This document shows positions 15,338 to 24,414 of a stretch of DNA of 64,000 nt, in pieces; the stretch's first letter is position 1, and each line of letters starts with the position of its first letter. Both the position numbers and the translations under genes were made by a program. Below the pieces are notes generated by a model. That model was not told where the DNA came from. It did no database searches and saw nothing but the letters and a program-made list of their open reading frames with translations. This DNA is from an uncultured bacterium. Lineage in GTDB: Bacteria > Actinomycetota > Coriobacteriia > Coriobacteriales > Coriobacteriaceae. Location: assembly GCA_905214105.1 (NCBI GenBank), contig CAJMKK010000001.1, positions 372,001 through 436,000 of the forward strand, read 5' to 3'.

Positions 15338-18337
15338 ATGAGCGACATCATGAGGCCGATCCCGTTTTCGCAGCTGATGAACTGGATCATCGAGGAGCAC
15401 AAGACCCAGGACGCCATCTTTGGCGTGCGTAAGATGGTCACGACCAACCAGGAGGGTGCGCTTCCCATTTTTGACGAGCGCATCGAGACTCCGTTTGGCC
15501 CGGCTGCCGGTCCCAATACGCAGCTGGCCCAGAACATCGTGGCCTCTTATGTGGCCGGTTCTCGCTTCTTTGAGCTTAAGACCGTTCAGGTTATGGACGG
15601 CGAGGAGCTCTCCAAGTGCGTCAACAAGCCCTGTATCGTGGCGCAGGACGAGTGTTACAACTGCGAATGGTCGACCGAGCTCGAGGTTCCGCAGGCCTTT
15701 GCCGAGTACGTGAAGGCATGGTTTGCCTGCCACCTGATCGCTCGCGAGTACGGTCTGGGCAGCCCGGACGGCTTTGTCTTCAACATGTCGGTGGGCTATG
15801 ACCTGGAGGGCATTAAGAGCCCCAAGGTCGACGCCTACATCGAGGGCATGAAGGATGCCAGCGGCTCCGACGTCTGGAACGAGTGCCGTGCCTGGGCACT
15901 CGCCAACCTGGACAAGTTTGAGCATGTCGACGCCGCGTTTGTCGAGTCCATTCCGGCGCGCGTCTCCAACTCCATCACCGAGTCCACGCTGCATGGCTGC
16001 CCGCCCGCCGAGATCGAGCGCATCGCGACCTACCTCATCACCGAGAAGGGCCTCAACACCTACATCAAGTGCAACCCCACGCTGCTGGGCTATGAGTTTG
16101 CCCGCCAGCGTCTGAACGAGCTGGGCTTTGACTACATCGTCTTTGATGATACGCACTTCCGCGAGGACCTGCAGTGGGCCGACGCCGTGCCCATGTTCGA
16201 GCGCCTGATTGCCCTGTGCGCCGAGCGCGGCCTGGAGTTTGGCGTCAAGCTGACCAACACGTTCCCCGTCGACGTGACGAGGAACGAGCTGCCTTCCACC
16301 GAGATGTACATGTCCGGCCGTTCGCTGTTCTCGCTGACCATCGAGGCCGCCCGCCGCATTACCGAGCAGTTTGACGGCAAGCTGCGCATCAGCTACTCCG
16401 GTGGTGCCACGGTCTACAACATCCGCGCCCTGTATGACGCCGGTATTTGGCCCGTCACCCTGGCGACCGACGTGCTCAAGCCCGGTGGCTACGAGCGCTT
16501 TAGCCAGATGGCCGGCGAGTTTGGCGATCTGGACGGCAAGCCGTTCGCGGGCGTCTCTCTCGAGGCCGTGACCGCGATCCAGACCGACTCACTCACCAAC
16601 CCGCTCTACAAGAAGCCGCTGCGTCCGCTGCCCGACCGCAAGGTCGCTGGCAAGAGCCCGCTTTCCGACTGCTTTACCACGCCGTGCCGTACGAGCTGCC
16701 CCATCCAGCAGGATATCCCTGCCTATCTGGCGGCTGTTGACGAGGGCCGCTACGAGGACGCGCTCAACATCATCATCGAGCGCAACGCCCTGCCGTTCAT
16801 TACCGGTACCATCTGCCCGCATCCCTGCGGCCGTGCCTGCGAGCGTGCATTCTACGAGCCCGAGGGCGCCCAGATTCGCGCCAGCAAGCTCAAGGCCGCC
16901 CGCGAGGCCATGACCGCCGTGCTGCCCAAGCTGCGCGCCCAGGCCATTGCCAACGACGCCGAGCGCAACGTTGCCGTTATCGGCGGCGGCCCGGCCGGTC
17001 TGGCGACGGCGTTCTTCCTGACGCGCGCCGGCGTGCCCGTCACTATCTTCGAGGCCCGCGACTCTCTCGGCGGCGTGGTCCGTCACGTGATCCCCGAGTT
17101 CCGTATCGCGAGCGACGATATCTCCCACGATGCCGAGCTCTGTCTGGCCTTTGGCGCCAAGGTGCAGCTCAACGCCCGCGTGGAGTCCATTGACGAGCTC
17201 AAGGCCCAGGGCTTTACCGACGTGGTCGTGGCCACTGGTGCCTGGATGCCCGGCTCTGCGGGCTTGGGCGAGGGTGCCGAGCTCGACGTGCTGGAGTTCC
17301 TCGAGGCCGCCAAGAAGGGCGAGAAGCTCGAGCTGGGCGAGGACGTCGTGGTCATCGGCGCCGGCAACACCGCCATGGACGCGGCCCGCGTGGCCAAGCG
17401 CCTTGCTGGCGTGAAGAACGTGCGCCTGGTGTATCGCCGCACCAAGAAGCAGATGCCCGCCGACGAGGAAGAGCTCGATCTTGCTCTTGCCGACGGCGTT
17501 GAGTTCTGCGAGCTGCTGGCGCCCAAGGCGCTCAACGGCGCCGTGCTGACCTGCGACGTCATGGAACTTGGCGAGCCGGATGCAAGCGGCCGTCGCAGCC
17601 CCGTCGCCACGGACGAGACCGTCGAGCTTTCCGCCACCACGGTGATCTGCGCCGTGGGCGAGGGCATCGATGCCAGCCTGTACGACGCCGCGGGCGTCGA
17701 GCACGACCGTCGCGGCCGCCTTGCCGCCACCTCCACCGGCGTCGAGGGCGTTTGGGCTGCCGGTGACTGCCGCCGCGGTCCCGCTACCGTGGTCGAGGCT
17801 ATCGCCGACGCCGCCGAGGTCGCCCGTGCCATTGCCGGCGTGGACTTTAACAAGTACGCCGACTGCAACGAGCAGGCCGGCCGCGAGGACACCTGCTACG
17901 AGCGCAAGGGATCGCTGTGCCGCGACAAGCGCAACTGCACCAAGACCCGCTGCCTGGGCTGTGGCTCGGTGTGCGAGGTCTGCTGCGATGTGTGCCCCAA
18001 CCGCGCCAACGTGGCAATTAAGGTGCCGGGCCTGGCCAAGCATCAGGTCGTCCACATCGACGGCATGTGCAACGAGTGCGGCAACTGCGCCGTGTTCTGC
18101 CCCTACCAGGAGGGTCGTCCCTACAAGGACAAGCTCACCCTGTTCTGGAGCGATCAGGACATGGAGAACTCCGAGAACGAGGGCTTCCTGGCCGTGGACG
18201 AGGACCACTTTAAGGTCCGCGTCGCCGGCACGGTCCGCACCGTCTCGGTCGATGCCGTCAACACCGGTCTGCCCGAGGCCGTCCGCCTGACCATCAAGGC
18301 CGTGCGCGACAGCTATCCGTATCTCCTTAAGAAATAA
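15338..18337 (+). CDS. ygfK: YgfK: putative selenate-reductase-type iron-sulfur flavoprotein
   Basis: A 999-residue multidomain electron-transfer protein. Residues 1 to about 430 resemble a dihydroorotate-dehydrogenase-like barrel. A GltD-like Fe-S region starts near residue 450 (CRTSCPIQQDIPAYL; CPHPCGRACERAFYE). The FAD-binding motif VAVIGGGPAGLATAFF is near residue 544 and the NAD(P)-binding VVVIGAGNTAMDAARV near 670. The C-terminal ferredoxin cysteines are CLGCGSVCEVC (about 871) and CNECGNCAVFCP (about 910). I chose the ATG at 15338 (RBS GAGAGGAG). In the purine locus it is a candidate redox partner of XdhD. The name comes from E. coli. Confidence 0.93.
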   Translation: MSDIMRPIPFSQLMNWIIEEHKTQDAIFGVRKMVTTNQEGALPIFDERIETPFGPAAGPNTQLAQNIVASYVAGSRFFELKTVQVMDGEELSKCVNKPCIVAQDECYNCEWSTELEVPQAFAEYVKAWFACHLIAREYGLGSPDGFVFNMSVGYDLEGIKSPKVDAYIEGMKDASGSDVWNECRAWALANLDKFEHVDAAFVESIPARVSNSITESTLHGCPPAEIERIATYLITEKGLNTYIKCNPTLLGYEFARQRLNELGFDYIVFDDTHFREDLQWADAVPMFERLIALCAERGLEFGVKLTNTFPVDVTRNELPSTEMYMSGRSLFSLTIEAARRITEQFDGKLRISYSGGATVYNIRALYDAGIWPVTLATDVLKPGGYERFSQMAGEFGDLDGKPFAGVSLEAVTAIQTDSLTNPLYKKPLRPLPDRKVAGKSPLSDCFTTPCRTSCPIQQDIPAYLAAVDEGRYEDALNIIIERNALPFITGTICPHPCGRACERAFYEPEGAQIRASKLKAAREAMTAVLPKLRAQAIANDAERNVAVIGGGPAGLATAFFLTRAGVPVTIFEARDSLGGVVRHVIPEFRIASDDISHDAELCLAFGAKVQLNARVESIDELKAQGFTDVVVATGAWMPGSAGLGEGAELDVLEFLEAAKKGEKLELGEDVVVIGAGNTAMDAARVAKRLAGVKNVRLVYRRTKKQMPADEEELDLALADGVEFCELLAPKALNGAVLTCDVMELGEPDASGRRSPVATDETVELSATTVICAVGEGIDASLYDAAGVEHDRRGRLAATSTGVEGVWAAGDCRRGPATVVEAIADAAEVARAIAGVDFNKYADCNEQAGREDTCYERKGSLCRDKRNCTKTRCLGCGSVCEVCCDVCPNRANVAIKVPGLAKHQVVHIDGMCNECGNCAVFCPYQEGRPYKDKLTLFWSDQDMENSENEGFLAVDEDHFKVRVAGTVRTVSVDAVNTGLPEAVRLTIKAVRDSYPYLLKK

Positions 18338-18347
18338 GGGACCCCTT

Positions 18348-18827
18348 ATGGCCAAATCCATTCAACATAACGTGGCCTACGTTGCCTGCGGAAGCGGTTG
18401 CGCCTCCGCAGGCGGCGACGCCCGCTGCAGCGAAGGCTGCATTGGCTGTGGCGCCTGTGTCACGGCCTGTCCCCACGGCGCCATTGCACTGATTGATGGC
18501 ATCGCCCGCGTGGACCGCTCCAAGTGCACGGGCTGTGGCCTGTGCGGCATGGCGTGCCCGCAGCGCGTGATTGCCTTTGTTCCCGGCTACCAGAACATCC
18601 TGGTGCGCTGCAACAACACCGATAAGGGCGCCATCGCCCGCAAGATTTGCGACACGAGCTGCATCGGTTGCGGCATGTGCGCCAAAAAATGCCCTGCCGG
18701 CGCTATCCGCATCGAGGACAACTGTGCCCACATCGACGGTGCGGACTGCCTGTCGTGCGGCATGTGCGCCGTCGTTTGCCCGCATGGCGCCATCCACGAC
18801 CGCACCGGCATCGCCGCCGGCGTGTAG
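18348..18827 (+). CDS. Polyferredoxin with four [4Fe-4S] motifs
   Basis: A 159-residue protein built almost entirely of ferredoxin repeats. Four CxxCxxCxxxC motifs are visible: CIGCGACVTACP (residues 31-42), CTGCGLCGMACP, CIGCGMCAKKCP and CLSCGMCAVVCP. Extra cysteines at 14, 18 and 27 could support a further cluster. It lies 10 bases after ygfK and 12 before the hydroxylase gene, so it probably carries electrons between XdhD and YgfK. Confidence 0.92.
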   Translation: MAKSIQHNVAYVACGSGCASAGGDARCSEGCIGCGACVTACPHGAIALIDGIARVDRSKCTGCGLCGMACPQRVIAFVPGYQNILVRCNNTDKGAIARKICDTSCIGCGMCAKKCPAGAIRIEDNCAHIDGADCLSCGMCAVVCPHGAIHDRTGIAAGV

Positions 18828-18839
18828 AAGGGAATCACC

Positions 18840-21617
18840 ATGGCACAGGAATTCACTTTTACCGTTAACGGCGTCGAGCACACGACGACCCAAAACAAAC
18901 CGCTGCTGCGCTACCTGCGCGACGACCTGCACATCCATTCCGCCAAGGACGGCTGCTCCGAGGGTGCTTGCGGCACCTGCACCATTCATGTGGACGGTGC
19001 GGCCGTCAAGGCCTGCGTGCTGACCACCGCCCTTGCCGCCGGCCGCAACATCGTGACTGTCGAGGGCCTGCCCGAGGACGTGCGCGAGGCCTTTGTGTAC
19101 GCCTTTGGCGCCGTGGGCGCCGTGCAGTGCGGTTTTTGCATCCCCGGTATGGTCATGGCAGGCGCGGCGCTGATCGCCGAGGACCCCGAGCCCACCGAGG
19201 AGCAGATCAAGTACGCCATCCGCGGCAACGTCTGCCGCTGCACCGGCTACAAGAAGATTATTGAGGGCATTTCGCTGGCCGCTGCGGTGCTCCGCGGCGA
19301 AAAGCAGATCGACGAGGACCTGGAGCGCGGCGACGACTACGGCGTGGGCAAGCGCGCCTTCCGTATCGACGTGCGCAAGAAGGTGCTCGGCGAGGGCAAG
19401 TACCCCGATGACATCGACGAGCTCGATCAGCCGGACCTGACCTATGCCAGCGCCGTGCGCTCCAAGTATCCGCGCGCCCGTGTGCTTTCCATCGACACCT
19501 CCAAGGCCGAGGCCCTGCCCGGTGTGGTGGGCATCCTGCGCGCCGAGGATGTGCCGGTCAACCAGGTCGGCCACCTTATCCAGGATTGGGACGTCATGAT
19601 CGCGGCGGGCGATATCACCCGCTGCGTGGGCGATGCCATTGTGCTGGTGGTTGCCGAGGACGAGGCGACGCTCGAGAAGGCCAAGAAGCTCGTAAAGATC
19701 GATTACGAGCCGCTGGAGCCCGTGCGTAACATTGTCGAGGCCAGGGCTGCCGACGCCCCGCGCCTGCACGACAGTTTCTTTGCCTTTGGCAACACGGTGG
19801 AGCTCAAGGACAACGTGTGCCAGAGCCGTCACGTGACGCGCGGCGACGCCGCCAAGGCGCTGGCAGAGAGCGCGTTCACCGTGACGCAGCGCTTTACCAC
19901 GCCCTTTACCGAGCATGCCTTCTTGGAGCCCGAGTGCGCCGTTGCCTTCCCGTACAAGAACGGCGTCAAGGTGCAGTCGACCGACCAGGGTGCCTACGAC
20001 ACGCGCAAAGAGTGCGCCCATATGTTTGGCTGGGACAACGAGCCCGAGCGCGTGGTCGTCGAGACCATGCTCGTGGGTGGCGGCTTTGGCGGCAAGGAGG
20101 ACGTGTCCATCCAGCACCTGGCCGCGCTCGCCGCCTATAAGTTCCAGCGTCCTGTGAAGTGCAAGCTCACGCGTGCCGAGTCGCTTGCGTTCCATCCCAA
20201 GCGCCATGCCATGGACGGTACCTTTACGCTGGGCTGCGATGCCGAGGGCAACTTTACCGGCCTGGACTGCGAGATCAACTTTGATACCGGCGCCTACGCG
20301 TCGCTGTGCGGCCCGGTGCTCGAGCGCGCCTGCACGCATGCCGTGGGCCCCTACAAGTACCAGAACACCGACATTCGCGGCTTTGGCTACTACACCAACA
20401 ACCCTCCTGCCGGCGCGTACCGCGGCTTTGGCGTGTGCCAGTCCGAGTTTGCGCTCGAGAGCCTGATCGACCTGCTGGCCGAGAAGGTCGGCCTGGATCC
20501 GTGGGAGATCCGCTACCGTAACGCCATCGAGCCGGGCGAGGTTTTGCCCAACGGCCAGATTGCCGACTGCTCCACGGCGCTTAAGGAGACGCTGCTCGAG
20601 GTCAAAGATGCCTACTATGCGCATCCCGGACGCGCCGGTATCGCCTGCGCCATGAAGAACGCCGGCGTGGGCGTGGGCCTGCCCGATGCCGGCCGCTGCA
20701 AGATTCGCATCGAGGACGGCGTGGCTGTGGTCTATGCCGCCACGTCCGACATCGGCCAGGGCTGCAACACCGTCTTTTTGCAGGACGTTGCCGAGGCGTG
20801 CGGTCTGCCGCTGGGCTGCATCGCCAACGGCGAGTGCTCTACCGAGAACGCTCCCGACTCCGGCACCACGTCTGGCTCGCGTCAGACGGTCGTGACCGGC
20901 GAGGCCGTGCGCGGCGCCGCCTTCCTGCTGCGCGATGCCATGGTTGGCATCGAGGCCGGCAAGCCCGCACCCGACGCTCCCGTGAGCGCGCATGGCGACG
21001 GCGTGAAGATCGAGTACGACGACGGTCGCGCCTATCAGCTGCGCACGCAGGAGCTCGTCGCCGGCCAGGGCATGCATCCTCAGGATCCCGCGGCCGCCAT
21101 CAAGGCGCTCGAGGGATGCGAGTTTGGCTACGTGTATCTGGAGCCGACCGACAAACTGGGCGCCGACGTCCCCAATCCCAAGAGCCACATCTGCTACGGC
21201 TTTGCCACGCATGTGGTCATTTTGGACGACGACGGCCGCGTGAGCGAGGTCTATGCCGCGCACGATTCCGGCAAGGTGGTCAACCCCATCTCCATCCAGG
21301 GTCAGATCGAAGGCGGCGTGCTCATGGGTATGGGCTATGCGCTGACCGAGGACTGGCCGCTCAAGGACTGCGTGCCCCAGGCAAGGTACGGTACGCTCGG
21401 GCTGTTCCGTGCGCCCGAGATTCCGGATATCCACGCCATTTACGTGGAGAAGGACGAGCTGTTGCCCGTGGCATACGGCGGTAAGGGCATCGGCGAGATC
21501 GCAACGATCCCCACGGCGCCCGCCGTGCAGAACGCCTACCGCGCATTCGACGGCAAGCTGCGTCCGGATCTGCCCATGGTGGATACGCCGTACAGCCGCG
21601 CCCGTCACCGCGGGTAG
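18840..21617 (+). CDS. xdhD: XdhD-type molybdenum hydroxylase, [2Fe-2S] domain fused to Mo subunit
   Basis: A 925-residue xanthine-dehydrogenase-family enzyme. Residues 1-160 carry two [2Fe-2S] sites: GCSEGACGTC near 38-48, then CGFC and CRC between about 96 and 140. The molybdopterin domain follows, with GGGFGGKED near 414 and the catalytic-Glu motif GKGIGEIATIP near 883. No FAD domain is fused and none is encoded in the window. The frame is uninterrupted, with no in-frame TGA, so any selenium would be a labile cofactor ligand, not selenocysteine. YqeB, YqeC, a MocA-like protein and an XdhC-family protein in this locus fit a selenium-dependent enzyme. The likely reaction is purine (urate/xanthine) hydroxylation or reduction. 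Confidence 0.92.
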   Translation: MAQEFTFTVNGVEHTTTQNKPLLRYLRDDLHIHSAKDGCSEGACGTCTIHVDGAAVKACVLTTALAAGRNIVTVEGLPEDVREAFVYAFGAVGAVQCGFCIPGMVMAGAALIAEDPEPTEEQIKYAIRGNVCRCTGYKKIIEGISLAAAVLRGEKQIDEDLERGDDYGVGKRAFRIDVRKKVLGEGKYPDDIDELDQPDLTYASAVRSKYPRARVLSIDTSKAEALPGVVGILRAEDVPVNQVGHLIQDWDVMIAAGDITRCVGDAIVLVVAEDEATLEKAKKLVKIDYEPLEPVRNIVEARAADAPRLHDSFFAFGNTVELKDNVCQSRHVTRGDAAKALAESAFTVTQRFTTPFTEHAFLEPECAVAFPYKNGVKVQSTDQGAYDTRKECAHMFGWDNEPERVVVETMLVGGGFGGKEDVSIQHLAALAAYKFQRPVKCKLTRAESLAFHPKRHAMDGTFTLGCDAEGNFTGLDCEINFDTGAYASLCGPVLERACTHAVGPYKYQNTDIRGFGYYTNNPPAGAYRGFGVCQSEFALESLIDLLAEKVGLDPWEIRYRNAIEPGEVLPNGQIADCSTALKETLLEVKDAYYAHPGRAGIACAMKNAGVGVGLPDAGRCKIRIEDGVAVVYAATSDIGQGCNTVFLQDVAEACGLPLGCIANGECSTENAPDSGTTSGSRQTVVTGEAVRGAAFLLRDAMVGIEAGKPAPDAPVSAHGDGVKIEYDDGRAYQLRTQELVAGQGMHPQDPAAAIKALEGCEFGYVYLEPTDKLGADVPNPKSHICYGFATHVVILDDDGRVSEVYAAHDSGKVVNPISIQGQIEGGVLMGMGYALTEDWPLKDCVPQARYGTLGLFRAPEIPDIHAIYVEKDELLPVAYGGKGIGEIATIPTAPAVQNAYRAFDGKLRPDLPMVDTPYSRARHRG

Positions 21618-21686
21618 GGTAGAACGCGGACGCCCATTGCTGACGGGCTGTTCGCGCTCAACATCAACTGTATATGCTGCGCCTTT

Positions 21687-21722
21687 GGCTCCGGCTCCAT
21701 CGCGAGCCGGAGCCTTTTGTTT
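21687..21722 (+). terminator. Terminator of the ssnA-xdhD operon
   Basis: GGCTCCGGCT (21687-21696) pairs with AGCCGGAGCC (21705-21714) over an 8-base loop, followed by TTTTGTTT. Confidence 0.93.
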
Positions 21723-22098
21723 GGAGCGGAAACTGTGTCCCGGAATAGGCGCTCAGAATGGGATGCGCTTTCCCCTTGGAGCCCTCGGCGGAGATTGCAT
21801 CCCAGAATCCGCGCCTGGAATGGGACACACGATTGTCCGTGCCCGCATCCCACCATATTCGGGATGCGGGTTTCTGCGCTTTTGTGCATCAGGCAAGCAG
21901 CTGCTTTTGGCGGCTCTCCCGGGCTGCGCATCGCTTGTGATGTCGATGCGACCGACCAGAGAGTCGGCGCATTGGTCAATCGCATTACAAAAGACAGGTT
22001 TATTGAGATTGGTGAACTGACGGCCATGGCCCATACCATTGTGGTTGCCTAGATTGAAAGCTGAGATGGAAAGTGCTTTCGGACAGGAGGGCAATATC
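21723..22098. other. Non-coding stretch with palindromes, possible gene remnant
   Basis: An imperfect palindrome spans 21735-21827, from GTGTCCC at the left to GGGACAC at the right, with inner GGATGC/GCATCC and GGCGC/GCGCC matches; it resembles a small dispersed element. A perfect stem CCCGCATCCC (21842-21851) / GGGATGCGGG (21861-21870) follows. From about 21930 to 22052 an open + frame without a credible start ends DRFIEIGELTAMAHTIVVA. This may be the tail of a decayed gene; I do not recognise it. Confidence 0.4.
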
Positions 22099-22130
22099 AA
22101 GCCCCACGTTCCCTGTGGGAAGTGGGGCTT
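22099..22130. terminator. Terminator of the minus-strand accessory genes
   Basis: AAGCCCCAC (22099-22107) pairs with GTGGGGCTT (22122-22130), with an inner TTCCC/GGGAA stem. It lies just beyond the stop codon of the 72-residue gene and can act on minus-strand transcripts. Confidence 0.8.
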
Positions 22131-22154
22131 TCAAGGGCTGCTAGTTAATAGTTA

Positions 22155-22373
22155 TTAGAGGTAGCCGTTCAGCCAATCGGGCATATTGGGATCGTCAATG
22201 CTCCACGAATCTTCTTCATGCTCGCTTTCTTCCCAGTTGCTTTCGTCCCCATCGAAGAACTTGCGCCTATTACACTTGTATTTGACAACCGTGTCGCCCT
22301 CACGGCGGTATTCATTCCAGTAGTAGTTTTGCTTTCCGTATCCGTTCCATTCTTGAGTTCTGTATATGACCAT
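22155..22373 (-). CDS. Small hypothetical protein with acidic C-terminal half
   Basis: A 72-residue protein I do not recognise. The ATG is preceded by AAAGGAGACGCC, an excellent ribosome-binding site, which supports a real gene. The N-terminal half is Tyr/Trp-rich and basic ([13 protein letters not shown]). The C-terminal half is strongly acidic ([18 protein letters not shown]) and ends in Trp-Leu-Asn-Gly-Tyr-Leu. No signal peptide or membrane helix is seen. It follows a TM protein and an XRE regulator on the same strand, in AT-richer DNA than the flanking purine genes. Confidence 0.65.
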   Translation of the reverse strand: MVIYRTQEWNGYGKQNYYWNEYRREGDTVVKYKCNRRKFFDGDESNWEESEHEEDSWSIDDPNMPDWLNGYL

Positions 22374-22432
22374 GGCGTCTCCTTTTCGTTTGCGTACGCG
22401 GGGCGCACGGTGTATCAGATTTGACTACTGGG

Positions 22433-22951
22433 CTATGACTTGCGCAATGTGAGTTTTTTGGCGTTAATGCTCGCAAGTTCGTCGGAAGTAAAAACAAACG
22501 GGACAACCGCTTCATCCCATTCGATATTTGAGAAGGTATAACCGGCGCGCGTTACTTTGACTGTTTCTTTCCCAAAGAGTTTGCCGACTTCTGTGAGCTT
22601 GTAACCCCAGGGCTCTTTTGTCATCATTCCGCTGGAGACGAGACGCTTGTTAACTGCCTGATTCGAAAGAAGCAAGTCATGTCCGAGTCCCGTTGCAGTC
22701 TTCTTGACTCCGGTAAGGTTGACCACTGGCAAGGAGGCCTTTTCTGCTGCCTTAGCAATCGTGGCAACACCTTTGTCTGCGCCGTTGCAAATAGTTTTGA
22801 ATTTAGGCGTATGGCCCGTTTTCGCGGCAATCGTAATGCTAACGATTGAACTGATTGCCACAAATACACCGATGCCAATCTGGACTTTGTGCTGCTCGAG
22901 CCACACGAGGCCTTTGTTCTTTGCGGGCAGATCAGTGTTTTCCGACTCCAA
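22433..22951 (-). CDS. Hypothetical protein with N-terminal membrane helix
   Basis: A 172-residue protein with one predicted membrane segment near residues 24-43 (VQIGIGVFVAISSIVSITIA) and a soluble remainder. The part SNQAVNKRLVSSGMMTKEPW followed by GYKLTEVGKLFGKE loosely resembles the winged-helix C-terminal domain of phage antirepressor-like proteins; this is impression only. It lies 12 bases downstream of the XRE-family gene and is probably co-transcribed with it. The function is unknown. Confidence 0.6.
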   Translation of the reverse strand: MESENTDLPAKNKGLVWLEQHKVQIGIGVFVAISSIVSITIAAKTGHTPKFKTICNGADKGVATIAKAAEKASLPVVNLTGVKKTATGLGHDLLLSNQAVNKRLVSSGMMTKEPWGYKLTEVGKLFGKETVKVTRAGYTFSNIEWDEAVVPFVFTSDELASINAKKLTLRKS

Positions 22952-22963
22952 TTTCTGTACACC

Positions 22964-23419
22964 TCATTTCTTGATTGATTTTGCAAGTTGATATGCAAGA
23001 GAGCCCAATGCCGGAATCAATGCCGATGAAGCGGGGATTAGGGCGGCGGTGAGAGCGGTTGCTCCAACTATGGCGCTCTGCTTAGTAGCTGCCTCTTGTT
23101 GTGTCCCCTTCTCATCCCCTTCTTTAAGGGCATTTTGCATCTTCTCTAGTTTGGGTGCTACTGGTTGGTCAACGAATAGCTGAATTATTTTTGCCAGATC
23201 CTCGTTTCCGCTGACGGCGATTTCGTTGTTGAATACCGCCCTGATGGCGAGATAGTGCATCTTCGTCATCTGCGTTTTACCCGTCTCAAGGCTGCTGACG
23301 GTTTGCTTTGTTATGCCTAGTTCGTTCGCAAGCCGTTCGCCACTCCAGCCCGCCGCCTTGCGAATGGTTGACAGGTGAGCTTGGAGCCTGCTGACTAGTT
23401 CATCATCCGTTGAAGTCAT
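22964..23419 (-). CDS. XRE-family helix-turn-helix protein with hydrophobic C-terminus
   Basis: A 151-residue protein. The N-terminal HTH is at about residues 8-60 (LSTIRKAAGWSGERLANELG, then ITKQTVSSLETGKTQM). The middle is a charged helix, and the C-terminal segment SAIVGATALTAALIPASSAL plus IPALGSLAYQL could be membrane-associated. It is the first gene of a three-gene minus-strand unit. A good promoter and paired 8-bp repeats lie upstream, so autoregulation is likely. A DNA-binding protein with a membrane tail next to a TM protein suggests a signalling or mobile-element regulatory cassette. Confidence 0.82.
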   Translation of the reverse strand: MTSTDDELVSRLQAHLSTIRKAAGWSGERLANELGITKQTVSSLETGKTQMTKMHYLAIRAVFNNEIAVSGNEDLAKIIQLFVDQPVAPKLEKMQNALKEGDEKGTQQEAATKQSAIVGATALTAALIPASSALIPALGSLAYQLAKSIKK

Positions 23420-23452
23420 TTCTGCCTCACATATAGTAAAGAATCCTTATTA

Positions 23453-23489
23453 CTGTCAGATATTATATACCCAGTCAGAAATTTAGCAA
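23453..23489 (-). promoter_or_regulatory. Promoter and candidate operators of the XRE cassette
   Basis: Read on the minus strand, TTGCTA (23484-23489) and TATAAT (23462-23467) are spaced by 16 bases. Two direct repeats, TCTGACTG (23472-23479) and TCTGACAG (23453-23460), flank the -10 element 19 bases apart, as expected for repressor half-sites. Confidence 0.6.
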
Positions 23490-23991
23490 TTACTAAGTGA
23501 GTCTTAGTTTATTCGGTTGGCTCCTGAATCTCCTCAGTTTTAAACTGAATTGAAAACGATACCGACGCCGGCGTCTTGTTCTCATGTTTTAAAGGTATGG
23601 GCAGGTATTGTTCGACAGACGATGGCCTCGATGCCGATTTCATGCATCCCCTCAGGGGTCATCCGTCCAGGAACCTGTTTTCCATCGTTGCGTGGTCAGC
23701 GAGACGTGCAAGGAGCACATCGACCGTATGGGCGGCTGTTATTTCTGCACAGTTGAGAGGGCATCTTGGAAGACGTGTCCATGGCGATTTTGGGAGACGC
23801 TAACCGCTTGGATTATAGTGGACGGTCGGTCTTAGAGGCCTATGGGTGGGAGATGTTGTTTCACTTGCCAACGACCGGCCGGGGTCTGGCTTAACCGACG
23901 TGGAACGTGATTGCACCATCTGGTAGCAAGTCGAGTTGCAGATGAGTACACCCGATCGTGTGGAATAAGGCTTCAGGAGCGCTCCGCCTGT
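23490..23991. other. 500-base region with no convincing gene
   Basis: Base composition is mixed and no frame has a good start. One + frame around 23690-23835 reads ETCKEHIDRMGGCYFC and then CTVERASWKTCPW, cysteine-rich and possibly a fragment of a decayed gene, but it is not recognised. A short dyad, CAGTTTTAAACTG, lies near 23538-23550. The region looks like debris between the XRE cassette and the next minus-strand gene. Confidence 0.35.
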
Positions 23992-24414
23992 TTACACCCC
24001 CGCAATCCCGCGCGCGGCACTCAGCAGCTCATACTCCCTCTGGCTCCACTGGTGCAGCTTGGCAGCCTCGACGGCATCACGACACAAGTCCAAAAACACC
24101 TCGGCGCCCTCGCAGAAGCACTCACGGGCAAAGTCACCCGAGCCGCTTGCGACGCACGAGCCGTCGGCAAAGAGCTTCCAGCTGGACGACTCGCGCGAGT
24201 CGTCTCCGAGCAGCTTGATCTGTAGCACGTGCGGGTCGCCGGCAACGCAGAGCTCTTCCTCGAGCACCTGCACGGTAAAGCGCATCTGGTGGGAGAGGCT
24301 GCTCTTGACCATGGCCGAGGCATAGCCGTTCGGCTTGTCCAGAAGATGCATTCGTTTTGGCTTGGCTACCAGGTTGTGGAAGTTGCGCTCACTGCGCACG
24401 GAGAAATTGTCCAT
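23992..24414 (-). CDS. Hypothetical protein
   Basis: A 140-residue protein when started at the ATG at 24414, which follows AAAGGAGTCCGT. An open frame continues upstream to 24663 but lacks a comparable start. Sequence highlights are MDNFSVRSERNFHNLVAKPK, LDKPNGYASAMVKSSLSHQM and the C-terminal HQWSQREYELLSAARGIAGV. No membrane segment or known motif is seen. The function is unknown. Confidence 0.6.
   Translation of the reverse strand: MDNFSVRSERNFHNLVAKPKRMHLLDKPNGYASAMVKSSLSHQMRFTVQVLEEELCVAGDPHVLQIKLLGDDSRESSSWKLFADGSCVASGSGDFARECFCEGAEVFLDLCRDAVEAAKLHQWSQREYELLSAARGIAGV

Noticed and set aside
18327..21608. A 1,093-codon open frame on the minus strand opposite xdhD
   Set aside because: It is the antisense of a well-supported molybdenum hydroxylase and its translation is low-complexity His/Ala/Gly/Val with no family motif. 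It arises from GC-rich codon bias.
18840..21617. Selenocysteine in the hydroxylase
   Set aside because: The frame contains no in-frame TGA and needs no recoding; selenium, if used, would be a labile cofactor ligand.
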